A stretch of DNA of 64,000 nucleotides from Streptomyces sp. NBC_01465 (GTDB taxonomy: Bacteria > Actinomycetota > Actinomycetes > Streptomycetales > Streptomycetaceae). The DNA lies in contig NZ_CP109467.1 in the NCBI RefSeq assembly GCF_036227325.1, positions 2,914,001 through 2,978,000 on the forward strand, written 5' to 3'. Positions 42,760 through 52,698 of this stretch are shown one piece after another (position 1 is the stretch's first letter; each line of letters begins with the position of its first letter). Under the pieces are notes generated by a model, which ran no database searches, had not been told where the DNA came from, and was given only the letters and a program-made list of their open reading frames with translations. Position numbers and translations under genes: made by a program.

Positions 42760-42827
42760 GCTGCCACCCTGCGGAGCCCGTCGCACACATGGGCTCCTAC
42801 ATCTCGTCACTCTGACGAGATTGGGGG

Positions 42828-42833
42828 TAGCAT
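42828..42833 (+). promoter_or_regulatory. -10 box for leaderless pncB
   Basis: TAGCAT is followed by 7 bases and the pncB ATG at 42841; no Shine-Dalgarno sequence is present. The spacing fits a leaderless transcript. Confidence 0.6.
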
Positions 42834-42840
42834 CCCTCGC

Positions 42841-44169
42841 ATGAACACTGCGGACCTTGGACTGCCGGTGGACGTCCCGTCGACAGCCCTCTTCACCGAC
42901 CAGTACGAGCTGACCATGCTCCAGGCCGCCCTCAAGGCCGGCACCGCCGAGCGGCGCTCCGTCTTCGAGGTCTTCACCCGCCGGCTGCCCGAGGGGCGCC
43001 GCTACGGCGTCGTGGCGGGCACGGGCCGGGTCCTGGACGCCGTCGAGAACTTCCGCTTCGACGAGCCGGTCCTGGCCTTCCTGCGCGAGAACAACATCGT
43101 CGACGGGCCGACCGCCGAGTGGCTCGCCTCGTACCGCTTCGGCGGCGACATCTGGGGCTACCCGGAGGGCGAGGTCTACTTCCCCGGCTCCCCGCTGCTG
43201 CGGGTCGAGGGCTCCTTCGCCGAGTGCGTGCTCCTGGAGACCGTGATCCTCTCCATCCTCAACCACGACTCGGCGATCGCCGCCGCGGCCTCGCGGATGT
43301 CCGCCGCCGCGGGCGGCCGGCCGCTGATCGAGATGGGCGCGCGGCGTACGCACGAGCTGGCGGCCGTCGCCTCGGCCCGGGCCGCGTACGTCGGCGGTTT
43401 CTCCACGACGTCGGACCTCGCGGCCGGTTTCCGGTACGGGATCCCGACCGTCGGCACCAGCGCCCACGCCTTCACCCTGCTCCACGACAGCGAGCGCCAC
43501 GCCTTCACGGCGCAGGTCGAGTCGCTCGGGCGCGGGACGACACTGCTGGTGGACACGTACGACGTCGCCGAGGCCGTACGGGTCGCCGTCGAGGTTGCCG
43601 GGACCGATCTGGGCGCCGTACGCATCGACTCCGGGGATCTGCTGCTCGTTGCGCACAAGGTGCGGCAGCAGCTCGACGAGATGGGTGCGACGCAGACGAA
43701 GATCGTCGTCACTTCTGATCTGGACGAGTACGCCATCGCCTCGCTGGCCGCCGCCCCCGTGGACGCGTACGGGGTCGGCACCCAGCTGGTCACCGGCAGC
43801 GGGCACCCGACCTGCTCGATGGTCTACAAGCTCGTCGCCCGGGCCACCTCGGCCGACCGCTCGGCGCCGCTGGTGTCCGTCGCCAAGAAGTCGATGGGCG
43901 GCAAGTACTCGGTCGGCGGCCGCAAGTGGGCCGCGCGGCGCACGGACGCGGACGGGATCGCCGAGGCGGAGGTCGTCGGCACGGGTCCCGTACCGGCCGA
44001 GCTCGTCGACCGGCAGCTTCTGGTGGAGCTCGTCAAGGGCGGCGAGGTCGTCGCGCGCGAGCCGCTGGACGCGGTGCGGGACCGGCATCTGGCGGTCCGG
44101 GCGACGCTGCCCATGTCCGCGATCCAGCTGTCGCGGGGCGAGCCGGTCATCCCGACCGAGTACGCCTGA
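42841..44169 (+). CDS. pncB: nicotinate phosphoribosyltransferase
   Basis: 442 residues from [11 protein letters not shown]. Family motifs: [15 protein letters not shown] at the N terminus, [60 protein letters not shown] and [13 protein letters not shown]. It converts nicotinate and PRPP to nicotinate mononucleotide with ATP hydrolysis, in NAD salvage. The next gene, pncA, makes its substrate. Confidence 0.97.
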   Translation: MNTADLGLPVDVPSTALFTDQYELTMLQAALKAGTAERRSVFEVFTRRLPEGRRYGVVAGTGRVLDAVENFRFDEPVLAFLRENNIVDGPTAEWLASYRFGGDIWGYPEGEVYFPGSPLLRVEGSFAECVLLETVILSILNHDSAIAAAASRMSAAAGGRPLIEMGARRTHELAAVASARAAYVGGFSTTSDLAAGFRYGIPTVGTSAHAFTLLHDSERHAFTAQVESLGRGTTLLVDTYDVAEAVRVAVEVAGTDLGAVRIDSGDLLLVAHKVRQQLDEMGATQTKIVVTSDLDEYAIASLAAAPVDAYGVGTQLVTGSGHPTCSMVYKLVARATSADRSAPLVSVAKKSMGGKYSVGGRKWAARRTDADGIAEAEVVGTGPVPAELVDRQLLVELVKGGEVVAREPLDAVRDRHLAVRATLPMSAIQLSRGEPVIPTEYA

Positions 44170-44275
44170 CCCAGCCGGCCCTCGCGCCGCCCCGCGCCCC
44201 AATTGCCCACTGCCGCAAGCCCGTTGAAGTCTCTACGCTGGACTCGCCGCCAACTCCCGATGAAGGACACCGCCC

Positions 44276-44860
44276 ATGCACCGCGCCTTGATCGTCGTCG
44301 ATGTGCAGAACGACTTCTGCGAGAACGGATCCCTGGCGGTCGCGGGCGGGGCCGACGTGGCCGCCGCGATCACCGATCTCATCGGGCAGTCGCCCGCCTG
44401 CTACCGGCATGTGGTGGCCACCCGTGACCACCATGTGGACCCGGGCGACCACTTCTCGCCGAACCCGGACTACGTCCACTCCTGGCCGGTGCACTGCGTC
44501 GCCGGGACCGAGGGCGTCGGCTTCCATCCGAACTTCGCGCCGGTCGTCGCCTCGGGCGCGATCGACGCGGTGTTCGACAAGGGGGCGTACGCGGCTGCGT
44601 ACAGCGGCTTCGAAGGACTCGACGAGAACGGCCAGACGCTCGCCGACTGGCTGCGGGCCCGCGAGGTGACCGCGGTGGACGTGGTGGGCATCGCCACGGA
44701 CCACTGCGTACGGGCCACGGCGCTCGATGCGGTGCGGGCGGGGTTCGCTGCGCATGTGCTGCTGGATCTGACCGCCGGGGTCTCCGAGGAGACCACGGAG
44801 CGGGCTCTGGAGGAGATGCGGGCGGCGGGTGTGGAGCTGAGCGGCAAGCCGGTGGTGTGA
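44276..44860 (+). CDS. pncA: nicotinamidase (isochorismatase family)
   Basis: 194 residues from MHRALIVVDVQNDF. The catalytic triad is Asp9 in IVVDVQNDF, Lys100 region in VFDKGAYAAAYSGF and the Cys in GIATDHCVRATALD. A metal site is suggested by DHHVDPGDHFSPN. The enzyme hydrolyses nicotinamide to nicotinate, feeding pncB. A TACGCT -10-like hexamer precedes, and a GAAGGA site lies near the start, so it is not leaderless. Confidence 0.95.
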   Translation: MHRALIVVDVQNDFCENGSLAVAGGADVAAAITDLIGQSPACYRHVVATRDHHVDPGDHFSPNPDYVHSWPVHCVAGTEGVGFHPNFAPVVASGAIDAVFDKGAYAAAYSGFEGLDENGQTLADWLRAREVTAVDVVGIATDHCVRATALDAVRAGFAAHVLLDLTAGVSEETTERALEEMRAAGVELSGKPVV

Positions 44861-44879
44861 GCGGAGCTCACACCGGGCT

Positions 44880-45173
44880 TCACGTCACCTTGAGCGCCCT
44901 TATCGGGTGCCACAGCTCCTCCGCGCCCTCCGGGGCCGTGCGCCACAGCAGGCCGTCCGGATGGTGCAGGACCGCCGTGATCTCGTCCGGGGTCGGCGGC
45001 TGCGCGTTTCCGCGCAGATAGACCGCCCGCAGCCCCAGGTTCCGCAGCCTCGTCAGCGCCCGGGCGCGGTTCGCCGCGTGCACCAGGATGCGGATGCTCT
45101 GGTTGTCGACCGGGAGCGTGAGGGCGACCACCACGCTGCCGTTCGGAAGTCTGGCAAATCCACCACCAGGCAT
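44880..45173 (-). CDS. hypothetical protein
   Basis: 97 residues. ATG at 45173 is chosen since GGGGGAG lies 9 bases upstream; ATG at 45182 directly abuts it. A beta-rich N-terminal half (FARLPNGSVVVALTLPVDNQ) with an Arg-rich helix HAANRARALTRLRNLGLR and a WRTAPEGAEELWHPI C terminus. No family was recognised. It is downstream of the immune-inhibitor protease but separated by a hairpin. Confidence 0.7.
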   Translation of the reverse strand: MPGGGFARLPNGSVVVALTLPVDNQSIRILVHAANRARALTRLRNLGLRAVYLRGNAQPPTPDEITAVLHHPDGLLWRTAPEGAEELWHPIRALKVT

Positions 45174-45234
45174 GTCATTCATCTCCCCCGTGAGACGTCG
45201 CGTCAATAAGAGTTCGTACGACGCACCTAAACAC

Positions 45235-45270
45235 GATCGGCCGCCGCCCGCTAGAGGGCGACGGCCGATC
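45235..45270 (-). terminator. terminator of the secreted protease gene
   Basis: GATCGGCCGCCGCCC (45235-45249) and GGGCGACGGCCGATC (45256-45270) pair over 15 positions; the one mismatch is a G-U in the minus-strand RNA. It lies 26 bases past the protease stop. Confidence 0.85.
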
Positions 45271-45295
45271 ATGCTTTGACCTGCGGTGATGTGTT

Positions 45296-47683
45296 CTAGC
45301 GGTGCGACGCACCCACCTGGACGGTGATCGTCGAGCCACTCAGCGGCTGCTGGACGATCGAGATCCGGGTGTTCGTGTCAGTAACCTGCACGCTTCCCGT
45401 CTTGTTCTCCTCGTACCAGTAGGTGCCCTTGTGGTCGTCGAAGACCGGGACGCCCAGCTGCGCCTTGAACTTGGTCGCGACGTCCGCCTTGTGCAGCGTG
45501 AAGCCCGGGACCGGGTACCAGCTGAACGCGGCGTCGAAGGGCTGGATCTTGTTGCGGAGCACCGTGCCGTCCGACCACTTCAGCGGCTTGGCGTGCGCGT
45601 CGATCGGCAGGATCAGACCCTGGCCGGGGTGGGCGCTGACGTTGTTGTCCGCCTGCGAGGTGTCCCACTGCCAGATGACCAGACCGGGACGGTACGAGTA
45701 GTACTCGACCCAGTCCGGACGGGTCGAGGCGAAGCCGAAGTTGTACGGGCCGACCTTCAGCGTCTGGTCGTAGGACACGTACTGGCGGTTCTCCGCGATG
45801 TAGTACTGCGGGTAGTCGTTGGTGAACGACTCACCGATCCGCGAAAAGCCCTTCGCGGTCCAGCCGTTGTCGTCGCCCTCGGCGTTGTCCGTGAAGAGCG
45901 CCGCACCGTCCGCGGTGACCGTGATCGAGTCGGCCGCGAAGCCCTTCTGCGCGACACCGCCGTCCGAGGTGTAGCGGAAGCGGACGTCGATCTTCTTGCC
46001 GGCGTAGGCGTTCAGCGGGTACGAGAGCTTCTTGTACGCGCCCGAGACGTCGGTCAGGGCCGGCTGGTCGCTGCCGTCACGCGTGATCTGCGCGCCGTCC
46101 GCGGTGCCGTCGATCGGCGTCCAGTTGGCGCCGCCGTCCGTGGAGACCTCGGTGTAGAGGTAGTCGTAATCCTTCTCGATGTCCCACCAGCCCGAGAGGT
46201 CCAGCGAGGCGGACGTCTTGCCGGTCAGGTCGACGGAGCGCGTCAGGGTGTTGTTGAGGTTGTCACCCATGCCGCTCCACCACTGCTTGGAGCCCTCGGC
46301 GGGCTTCACGACGGTGGTGGTGACTGCCTTGTCGGGCAGCGAGACGACGAGCGCCTGCGGGTTCTTGGTGTTGTACTCCGAAACACCCAGCTTGTGCGTC
46401 GACTTGGTGGCCGCCTTGGCCTTGTCGTAGTCGAGCCAGCCCAGCTGCAGCTTGTCCCAGGCGGTCATGTCGCCCGGCAGGTTGCCGATCGCGTTGGAGG
46501 CCGTGCCCAGCCAGGAGCCCGCCGACATCAGGGACCAGAAACCGACCGAGTTCTCGGCGGTGTTGGTGGTGTCGTACAGGTCCGGGAGGCCCAGGTCGTG
46601 GCCGTACTCGTGCGCGAAGACGCCGAGGCCGCCGTTCTCCGGCTGCATCGTGTAGTCGCCGACCCAGATGCCGGTGGAGCCGATCTGCGTGCCGCCGGCC
46701 TTGTTGTTGTCCGGGCCGGTCTTGCCGGCGCCGGTGCCGTAGGCGTAGCTGCGGTGTGCCCAGAGTGCGTCGCCGCCCTGGACGCCGCCGCCTGCGGACT
46801 CGTCCTCGCCGGCGTGCACGATCTGGAAGTGGTCGATGTAACCGTCGGGCTCGTTGAAGTTGCCGTCGCCGTCGTAGTCGTAGCGGTCCCACTGGTCGTA
46901 CTGGGCGAGGTCCGCCTTGATCTCGGCGTCGGTCTTGCCGGCCGCCTTCTGGTCGGCGGCGTACGCGGTGACGCCGTCGCGGACCAGGTCCATCACGTTG
47001 GCGCAGTTGCTGGCGCCGCAGTAGTTGGAGCCGTAACGGGCCTCGTTGTACGGGACCTTGACCCACGCGGAGACTTCGCCGTCGACCGAGTAGCGGCCGG
47101 ACGAGGTCTTCTCGTAGTAGGTCTTGAGGGAGTTGACGCCCTTGCCCGTACCGAAGTACAGGTCGGAGAAGTGCTTCTGGTTGTAGTCCGCCTGCCAGGC
47201 CGTGCTGTTGTCCTTCGCACGGTCCGGCGCGGCTATCTCGTTGTGCGCGGGGCCGGGGGCGCCGCCGTACTTCTTCACGGCAGGCGCCGGGCCGGTGCCG
47301 TCCGGGTCGAACATCGTGGTGTCGTCGACCTGGGTGCCGAACTCGGCGAGGATCGTGAAGATCTTGTCGGTCTTCTCCCGGCCGAGCTCGACGTACTTCT
47401 TGTCGTCGAGCTTGACGACCTTGGAGGCACCGCGCTGCTGGACCTGCTTCGAGCCGGATATGACCTGCTCGAGCGCGGCCTGGCGCTCCTTGTCCTGCTG
47501 CTTGCTGAACGGGCCGTCGAGGTCGTCCTTCTGGCCGCTCGACGTGCTCGGGTCCTGGCGGTCGATGCCCGTCGGAGCCTTGGTGTCGGCCTGCGCCGCG
47601 CTGAACGCCGTCCCGGTCGCGGCAGTCGCCGCGAGAGTGATGAGGACGGCGGTGGATCGCAACGCCCGTCTCTTCGTGGTCAC
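45296..47683 (-). CDS. secreted immune inhibitor A-type metalloprotease (M6)
   Basis: 795 residues. Signal peptide (about 1-32, cleavage near AQADT) then a propeptide-like helical part. The M6 zinc motif HEYGHDLGLPDLYD (H-E-x-x-H plus downstream Asp) is intact, and the surrounding EPDGYIDHFQIVHAGEDESAGGG region is typical of InhA peptidases. A C-terminal immune inhibitor A domain includes WWSGMGDNLNNTL and beta-sandwich WWDIEKDYDYLY. It is an exported broad-specificity endopeptidase, probably nutritional or developmental. Confidence 0.95.
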   Translation of the reverse strand: MTTKRRALRSTAVLITLAATAATGTAFSAAQADTKAPTGIDRQDPSTSSGQKDDLDGPFSKQQDKERQAALEQVISGSKQVQQRGASKVVKLDDKKYVELGREKTDKIFTILAEFGTQVDDTTMFDPDGTGPAPAVKKYGGAPGPAHNEIAAPDRAKDNSTAWQADYNQKHFSDLYFGTGKGVNSLKTYYEKTSSGRYSVDGEVSAWVKVPYNEARYGSNYCGASNCANVMDLVRDGVTAYAADQKAAGKTDAEIKADLAQYDQWDRYDYDGDGNFNEPDGYIDHFQIVHAGEDESAGGGVQGGDALWAHRSYAYGTGAGKTGPDNNKAGGTQIGSTGIWVGDYTMQPENGGLGVFAHEYGHDLGLPDLYDTTNTAENSVGFWSLMSAGSWLGTASNAIGNLPGDMTAWDKLQLGWLDYDKAKAATKSTHKLGVSEYNTKNPQALVVSLPDKAVTTTVVKPAEGSKQWWSGMGDNLNNTLTRSVDLTGKTSASLDLSGWWDIEKDYDYLYTEVSTDGGANWTPIDGTADGAQITRDGSDQPALTDVSGAYKKLSYPLNAYAGKKIDVRFRYTSDGGVAQKGFAADSITVTADGAALFTDNAEGDDNGWTAKGFSRIGESFTNDYPQYYIAENRQYVSYDQTLKVGPYNFGFASTRPDWVEYYSYRPGLVIWQWDTSQADNNVSAHPGQGLILPIDAHAKPLKWSDGTVLRNKIQPFDAAFSWYPVPGFTLHKADVATKFKAQLGVPVFDDHKGTYWYEENKTGSVQVTDTNTRISIVQQPLSGSTITVQVGASHR

Positions 47684-48067
47684 TTAGTAGTTCCCCTCCT
47701 CCGTGGCGCAGGCGCACCACGCGTCACAAGTGACGCCATTTGACCGGAGGTGAGGAAGAAATAACAGATCTTGACTTGAGCATGGTGACTGCATTATGCG
47801 AAAGCGCGTTCCGCTATCCGAACGCCCTCGCGACGCCCGCCCGGCCCCCTGCCCGACCCCTGTCCACGGCCCAACCGGCGCGTCCGTCTCGCCAGTTGGA
47901 TGGTGGTATGACTCCGTGCGCCCCCCATGACTCCCCACCGTGGGTTAGGTCACGCTTACCAACCGTTCCCCTCGGGCATCCGTCGGAATAGAGTCGCTCG
48001 ACGAAATGCTTTGCTCAGTCGAGACCGATTCAGATCCCCCATCGCTGTCCCGAGGACGGATATCGCC
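47684..48067. other. 384-base intergenic region upstream of protease gene
   Basis: It holds no gene. The part next to the protease start is AT-richer than average (for example GAAATAACAGATCTTGACTT at 47756-47775). A TTGACT hexamer followed by 17 bases and TTATGC could be a rightward promoter. The remainder is ordinary GC-rich sequence. Confidence 0.4.
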
Positions 48068-48364
48068 ATGCCGCGTCCGACTGCCGCACAGCTCTCCTAC
48101 GGTTCGGCCACCGTCGTCTTCTCGACCGTCGCCATGCTCCTGCTCTCCCGGACGGAGACGGGCGTCGGTGTCGCCGTCATCGTCCTGGCCGCCCTGGTGC
48201 TCGGGGTACTGGTCGCGGTGACCGTACCCATGCCGAAGGCGGCGCGCGCGGCCCTCGAGGACCGCACCGCCGCCTCCGTCCCAACTGCCCGGGTGCCGCA
48301 GCCCCGTGTCCGTACGTCCCGTACGGGTGCCGAGCGAGTCAGCGAGCCCTCGCTCCGGCGCTGA
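48068..48364 (+). CDS. small hypothetical membrane protein
   Basis: 98 residues from MPRPTAAQLSYG. Two hydrophobic helices (SATVVFSTVAMLLLSR and GVAVIVLAALVLGVLVAVTV) and a basic C-terminal tail with RTSRTGAERVSEP. No homology recognised. The start is supported by a weak GAGGACGG upstream. Convergent with the RDD gene, 10 bases apart. Confidence 0.68.
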   Translation: MPRPTAAQLSYGSATVVFSTVAMLLLSRTETGVGVAVIVLAALVLGVLVAVTVPMPKAARAALEDRTAASVPTARVPQPRVRTSRTGAERVSEPSLRR

Positions 48365-48374
48365 GCCGCGACCG

Positions 48375-49025
48375 TCAGGCCGAGACCACGACCGTCTTGC
48401 CCGCCTTGTCGTGCAGGCCCTGCTTGTACGGCTTGTCGAAGAAGCTCCAGCCGCCGCAGATCGCGGTCCAGATGCACGCGCAGCAGAACACAGCGGGCAG
48501 CCACAGCACCGCTGCCCGCACGAGAGCGGTCTGCACCGTGGGGATGGAACCGTCGTTGAGGTTGGCGACCCGCAGCTTCATGATGCGCTTGCCGACGGTC
48601 TGGCCCTGCTGCTTGACGGTCATGTAGACGTCGTAGCCGATGTAGAGCACGGCGGCGAGCAGGCTCTGCCCGGCCTGGCGGCCGTAGTTGACGTGATCCG
48701 TGTCGTACTTGAACCCGCCGAAGATCAGCAAGATCAGCCAGATGACCGCCGAGATGATCACGATGTCGATGATCCGGGCCAGCACACGCTTGCCGCTGTC
48801 GGCGAGCGGCGGCATCCCGGCCAGCGGGTCCGTGGCTCCGTAGCCCGCACCGCCGCCGTAGGCGTTCGGGTCGTACGGCGGGGGCGGGGCGTTGTCGTAC
48901 GGCGAACCGGACGGCGGGGGCGGCGGCGGAGGCGGCGGGGTCGAGCCGTACGGGTCGCCCGACGGCGGAGTGTTGTCCTGCGGCTTCTTGAGGAACGGGT
49001 CGTCCTCGGGCGGCTGGGTGCTCAT
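48375..49025 (-). CDS. RDD family membrane protein
   Basis: 216 residues. An N-terminal Pro/Gly/Tyr-rich cytoplasmic region (SGDPYGSTPPPPPPPPP) precedes an RDD domain of three helices beginning KRVLARIIDIVIISAVIWLILLIF, with the R-x-x-D-D-like RIIDIVI and GQTVGKRIMKLRVANL. RDD proteins are uncharacterised; some are linked to Na+/H+ transport. A shorter relative of the next gene upstream. Confidence 0.9.
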   Translation of the reverse strand: MSTQPPEDDPFLKKPQDNTPPSGDPYGSTPPPPPPPPPSGSPYDNAPPPPYDPNAYGGGAGYGATDPLAGMPPLADSGKRVLARIIDIVIISAVIWLILLIFGGFKYDTDHVNYGRQAGQSLLAAVLYIGYDVYMTVKQQGQTVGKRIMKLRVANLNDGSIPTVQTALVRAAVLWLPAVFCCACIWTAICGGWSFFDKPYKQGLHDKAGKTVVVSA

Positions 49026-49102
49026 GGCCCGAGCAGAACCCGCCCCGTGCCCCGCCGCCATCCGGTCAAGGCCGTACGAGTGACGCGACGAGTGACGTGC
49101 TG

Positions 49103-50545
49103 TCAGCCTGCCGCGACGAAGGTACCGGCCGCCTTGTCGTGCCAGCACTGGCGCCACGGGCGGTCGAAGAGGCACCACAGGACGTTGAGCACGCCGATCG
49201 CGAGCAGCCCGAGGATCCCGTAGACCAGCCAGCGGCGCAGGGCCGCGGCGAAGCCGGGGGGCTCGTGGGACTCGATGCCGCGCACATCGATGCCGCAGAG
49301 CTTCTTGCCCAGGGTGCGGCCCCACTTGGCGGTCGGCAGGGCCTCGTACAGCACGCCGAGGACCAGGAAGGCGCCGAGCACGATACCGAGGTACGTCGCC
49401 GTCGTCCCGTCGAGCAGCCACACCGTGACGGTCTCGCCGGAGAGCTTGGCCTCGTCGATCTTGGCGTTGATGTGGTCGACGGCCTTGGTGACGAAGGGAG
49501 TCGCGATCGCGCCGACGGCCGCGCCCAGGACGACGGTGTCGATCAGCCGGGCCGCCAGACGCCTGCCGAGGCCGGCGGGCCGGGCGTTGGCCTGGGCCTG
49601 GGCGAGCTGCGCGAAGGGGTCGAGGGTCGGGGGCTTCCAGGGGGCGGCCTGCTGGGGCTCGGCCTGCGGGGACTGCTGCTGCGGGGACTGCTGCTGCGGC
49701 GCGTCCGGCTGGGCGAGCTGGTGGACCTGCTGCGCCCAGGACGCGGAGCCGCCGCCGGGGCCCGGGGTGGTCGGCGAGTTGAGCGCCTCGGGGCGGGGCT
49801 GCTGGGGCTGTACGGGGAGCGGGGCGGGCTGGGCCTGGGCCGGGGTCTGCGCCTGCGGTGCGGCCTGAGCCTGCGCCTGGTTCGGCGTCCGGTTCGGCTG
49901 GATCGAGCGGATGGCCATCGTGCCGTCGGTGCGGTTCGTGGGCGCGGACGCGGCCTGGGGGCGCACGGCACGGATCGCGGTCGTACGGTCGGGCGCGGGC
50001 TCCTGGCTCTCCTCGGGCGCGGGCTCGGGGCGGCGGGTGCGGCGGATCAGCGCCGTGCCTTCCGAAGGGGCCTGGCGTACGGGAGGGAGCGCGGCCGGGG
50101 TCGGGGCCGCGGGGAGCTCGGCCGCCTGCTGCTGCGCCGCGGCCGGGGGCTGGGCGGGGATGCCGCGCGGGTCCTGTGCGGGGGCCTGCGAGGGCACCGG
50201 GCCGCCCCAGGAGACGCGCTGGTCGCGTTCGCCGCCGAACCCGGTCTGGCGCGAGGTGTCGGCCTGCCAGGCGGAGGCGGGCTCCTGACGGCTGCTCGGC
50301 TCCGGCTCCTCGTCGAAGAACATCGGCCCGGTCTCTTCCGCCGGGGGTACGACGGGGGTGGGTGCCGGTGCGGAGGTTGCCGCGGGTGCGGACGGCAGTG
50401 CCTCGCCGTCGGCCGGTGCGGGCCGGCTCGTACCGGGGACCCATGCGCCGCCGTTCCAGAAGCGGACATATCCCGGAATTGAAGGATCCGGATAGTAGCC
50501 AGGCGTGGGGCTGCCGTCTCCGGTGGCCGGGGTGGGGGCGCTCAT
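49103..50545 (-). CDS. RDD family protein with DUF2510 N terminus
   Basis: 480 residues (an extra GTG codon lies directly before the chosen ATG). The N terminus has DUF2510 (GYYPDPSIPGYVRFWNGGAW). A long Pro/Gln/Ala-rich low-complexity linker spans about residues 40-330, and an RDD domain follows (LGRRLAARLIDTVVLGAAVG, LGKKLCGIDVRGIES, RRWLVYGILGLLAIGVLN). DUF2510 occurs on many membrane proteins of unknown role. Divergent from ssgG. Confidence 0.9.
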   Translation of the reverse strand: MSAPTPATGDGSPTPGYYPDPSIPGYVRFWNGGAWVPGTSRPAPADGEALPSAPAATSAPAPTPVVPPAEETGPMFFDEEPEPSSRQEPASAWQADTSRQTGFGGERDQRVSWGGPVPSQAPAQDPRGIPAQPPAAAQQQAAELPAAPTPAALPPVRQAPSEGTALIRRTRRPEPAPEESQEPAPDRTTAIRAVRPQAASAPTNRTDGTMAIRSIQPNRTPNQAQAQAAPQAQTPAQAQPAPLPVQPQQPRPEALNSPTTPGPGGGSASWAQQVHQLAQPDAPQQQSPQQQSPQAEPQQAAPWKPPTLDPFAQLAQAQANARPAGLGRRLAARLIDTVVLGAAVGAIATPFVTKAVDHINAKIDEAKLSGETVTVWLLDGTTATYLGIVLGAFLVLGVLYEALPTAKWGRTLGKKLCGIDVRGIESHEPPGFAAALRRWLVYGILGLLAIGVLNVLWCLFDRPWRQCWHDKAAGTFVAAG

Positions 50546-50765
50546 CACCGTGGTCCCGTATCTCCTAGAGGCCTTGTTTCAAAGGACCACATCTATCAGA
50601 CCGCTGTGCACCGGCGGGCCGGTCCTGCCGTATGGGCCACTTTTCGGGCATCGGAAAGTTTCCTGAAATCAGTCCCGAAACCCGCGTAATGAACCCCGGC
50701 CCGCGCGCTCTCACCCTGTAGCGGCCCGCTTCCGGTCCGCGTACGGAACGAGAGGAACCCGCGTC

Positions 50766-51245
50766 ATGAACACCGTCGTCGAACGCGAACTGGAACTCAA
50801 GCTGGTGCTGTCGCCGGAGCGCAGCATCCCCGTGCCGGCCCGGCTGACGTACAACACGGCCGATCCGTACGCCGTGCACGTCAGCTTCCACATCGGCTCG
50901 GACTCCCCCGTCAACTGGACCTTCGCGCGCGAGCTGCTGGTGGAGGGGGTGTTCCGGGCGTGCGGTCACGGCGATGTGCGGATCTGGCCGACCAAGGTGG
51001 ATTCGCGCAACGTCATCTGCATCGCGCTGACCTCGCCGGACGGGGACGCGCTCCTGGAGGCGCCCTCCGCGCAGGTCTCGGCGTGGATGGAGCGGACGCT
51101 GCGGATCGTGCCTCCGGGGTCGGAGACCGCGCAGCTCGGGATCGACGAGGGGCTGGCGGAGCTGCTGGCGCCGCTGCCCGCCGACGATCTCTGGCTGCGG
51201 GACCCCTGGCCCTCCGACGAGTCGTCGCCGGAGGAGGGTGCGTGA
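50766..51245 (+). CDS. ssgG: SsgA-like sporulation protein (SsgG-like)
   Basis: 159 residues. The SALP fold is recognised from ELKLVLSPERSIPVPARLTYNTADPYAVHVSFHI, PVNWTFARELLVEGV, GHGDVRIWP and VCIALTSPDGDALLEAP. These proteins (SsgA-G) guide FtsZ placement and spore-wall assembly in aerial hyphae. Assignment to ssgG rests on the local gene order as I recall it from S. coelicolor (SCO2925); the family membership is solid. Confidence 0.9.
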   Translation: MNTVVERELELKLVLSPERSIPVPARLTYNTADPYAVHVSFHIGSDSPVNWTFARELLVEGVFRACGHGDVRIWPTKVDSRNVICIALTSPDGDALLEAPSAQVSAWMERTLRIVPPGSETAQLGIDEGLAELLAPLPADDLWLRDPWPSDESSPEEGA

Positions 51246-51261
51246 GGCGTAGACGTACTGA

Positions 51262-52629
51262 TCAGAACAGCTTGCCCGGGTTGAGCAGACCCAGCGGGTC
51301 GAAGGCCTGCTTGACCCCGCGCTGCAACTCCAGCCCCACCGGGCCCAGTTCGCGTGCCAGCCACTCCTTCTTCAGTACGCCGACGCCGTGCTCGCCCGTG
51401 ATCGTCCCGCCGAGTTCCAGGCCGAGCGCCATGATCTCGTCGAAGGACTCGCGGGCCCTGCGGGACTCGTCGGCGTCCTCGTGGTCGAAGCAGACGACCG
51501 GGTGGGTGTTGCCGTCGCCCGCGTGGGCGCAGACGCCGATGGTCAGTCCGTACCGCTCGGCGATGGCCGCGGTGCCCTCGATCATCGCGCCGAGCTGTGA
51601 GCGGGGGACGCAGACGTCGTCGATCATCGTGGCCGATTTGACGGTCTCGAGCGCGGTGAGCGACATCCGGCGCGCCTGGAGGAGGAGTTCGGACTCGGCG
51701 ACGGAGTCGGCGGGGACGACGTCGGTGGCTCCGGCGGCCGTGCAGAGCGCGCCGACTGCGGCGAGGTCGGCGGCGGGGTCGGGGGTGTCGAAGGCGGCCA
51801 GGAGCAGGGCTTCGGTCGTCTCGGGGAGCCCCATCTGCGCCATCTTGTTGACGGCCTGGATGGTGGTGCGGTCCATGAGTTCGAGGAGTGACGGGGTGTG
51901 CCCCTCCTCCATGATCCGGCAGACGGCGGCGCAGGCCGCGGCGGCCGAGGGGAACTCGGCGGCGAGCGCGAGCTGCTGGGGCGGGGCGGGCTTGAGGGCG
52001 AGTACGGCGCGGACGACGATGCCGAGGCTGCCCTCGGAGCCGACGAAGAGTCGCGTGAGGTCGTAGCCCGCGACGCCCTTGGCGGTGCGGCGGCCCGTGG
52101 CGAGCAGCCGGCCGTCGGCGAGGACGACGTCGAGGCCGAGGACGTACTCCGCGGTCACTCCGTACTTCACACAGCACAGTCCGCCCGAGGCCGTGCCGAT
52201 GTTGCCGCCGATGGTGCACATCTCCCAGCTGGAGGGGTCCGGCGGGTAGTAGAGGCCCTGTTCGGCGACGGCGCGCGACAGGACGGCGTTGACGACGCCC
52301 GGCTCGACGACCGCGATCCGGTCGACGGGGCTGATCTCCAGGATGCGGTCCATCTTGGTGAGCGAGAGGACGATGCAGCCGTCGCTGGCGTTCGCGGCCC
52401 CTGAGAGGCCCGTACGCGCCCCCTGGGGGACGACGGGGACGCGCAGGGCGGTTGCCGTGCGCATGACGTGCTGGACCTGCTCGACGGTGCGCGGGAGGAC
52501 CACGACGGCGGGGGCGCCCGCGTCGCAGAAGCTCGCCATGTCGTGTGCGTACGAGGCCATGACGTCCGGGTCGGAGATCAGCGCCTCGGCCGGAAGGCCC
52601 GTGCTCAGCTGGTCCAGAAGATCGCTCAT
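51262..52629 (-). CDS. FAD-linked oxidase (glycolate oxidase GlcD / D-lactate dehydrogenase type)
   Basis: 455 residues from MSDLLDQLSTG. A PCMH-type FAD-binding domain: GAPAVVVLPRTVEQVQHVM, VVPQGARTGLSGAANAS, SWEMCTIGGNIGTASGGLCC, and a C-terminal FAD-oxidase domain with GVCAHAGDGNTHPVVCFD and LGGTITGEHGVGVLKKEWL. Substrate is a 2-hydroxy acid such as glycolate or D-lactate. Divergent from the DUF4331 gene; a perfect palindrome lies between them. Confidence 0.93.
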   Translation of the reverse strand: MSDLLDQLSTGLPAEALISDPDVMASYAHDMASFCDAGAPAVVVLPRTVEQVQHVMRTATALRVPVVPQGARTGLSGAANASDGCIVLSLTKMDRILEISPVDRIAVVEPGVVNAVLSRAVAEQGLYYPPDPSSWEMCTIGGNIGTASGGLCCVKYGVTAEYVLGLDVVLADGRLLATGRRTAKGVAGYDLTRLFVGSEGSLGIVVRAVLALKPAPPQQLALAAEFPSAAAACAAVCRIMEEGHTPSLLELMDRTTIQAVNKMAQMGLPETTEALLLAAFDTPDPAADLAAVGALCTAAGATDVVPADSVAESELLLQARRMSLTALETVKSATMIDDVCVPRSQLGAMIEGTAAIAERYGLTIGVCAHAGDGNTHPVVCFDHEDADESRRARESFDEIMALGLELGGTITGEHGVGVLKKEWLARELGPVGLELQRGVKQAFDPLGLLNPGKLF

Positions 52630-52698
52630 CCTTCCAGCCTCGCACTCGGAGCCATCGGTGTGAACCTCCCTGTTCCTGCTCACTCGCGGACAGAAGTC

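Noticed and set aside
45302..47743. 813-codon plus-strand open frame opposite the secreted protease
   Set aside because: Val/Arg/Leu-rich antisense frame without motifs; the minus strand has a signal peptide and an intact HEYGH protease motif.
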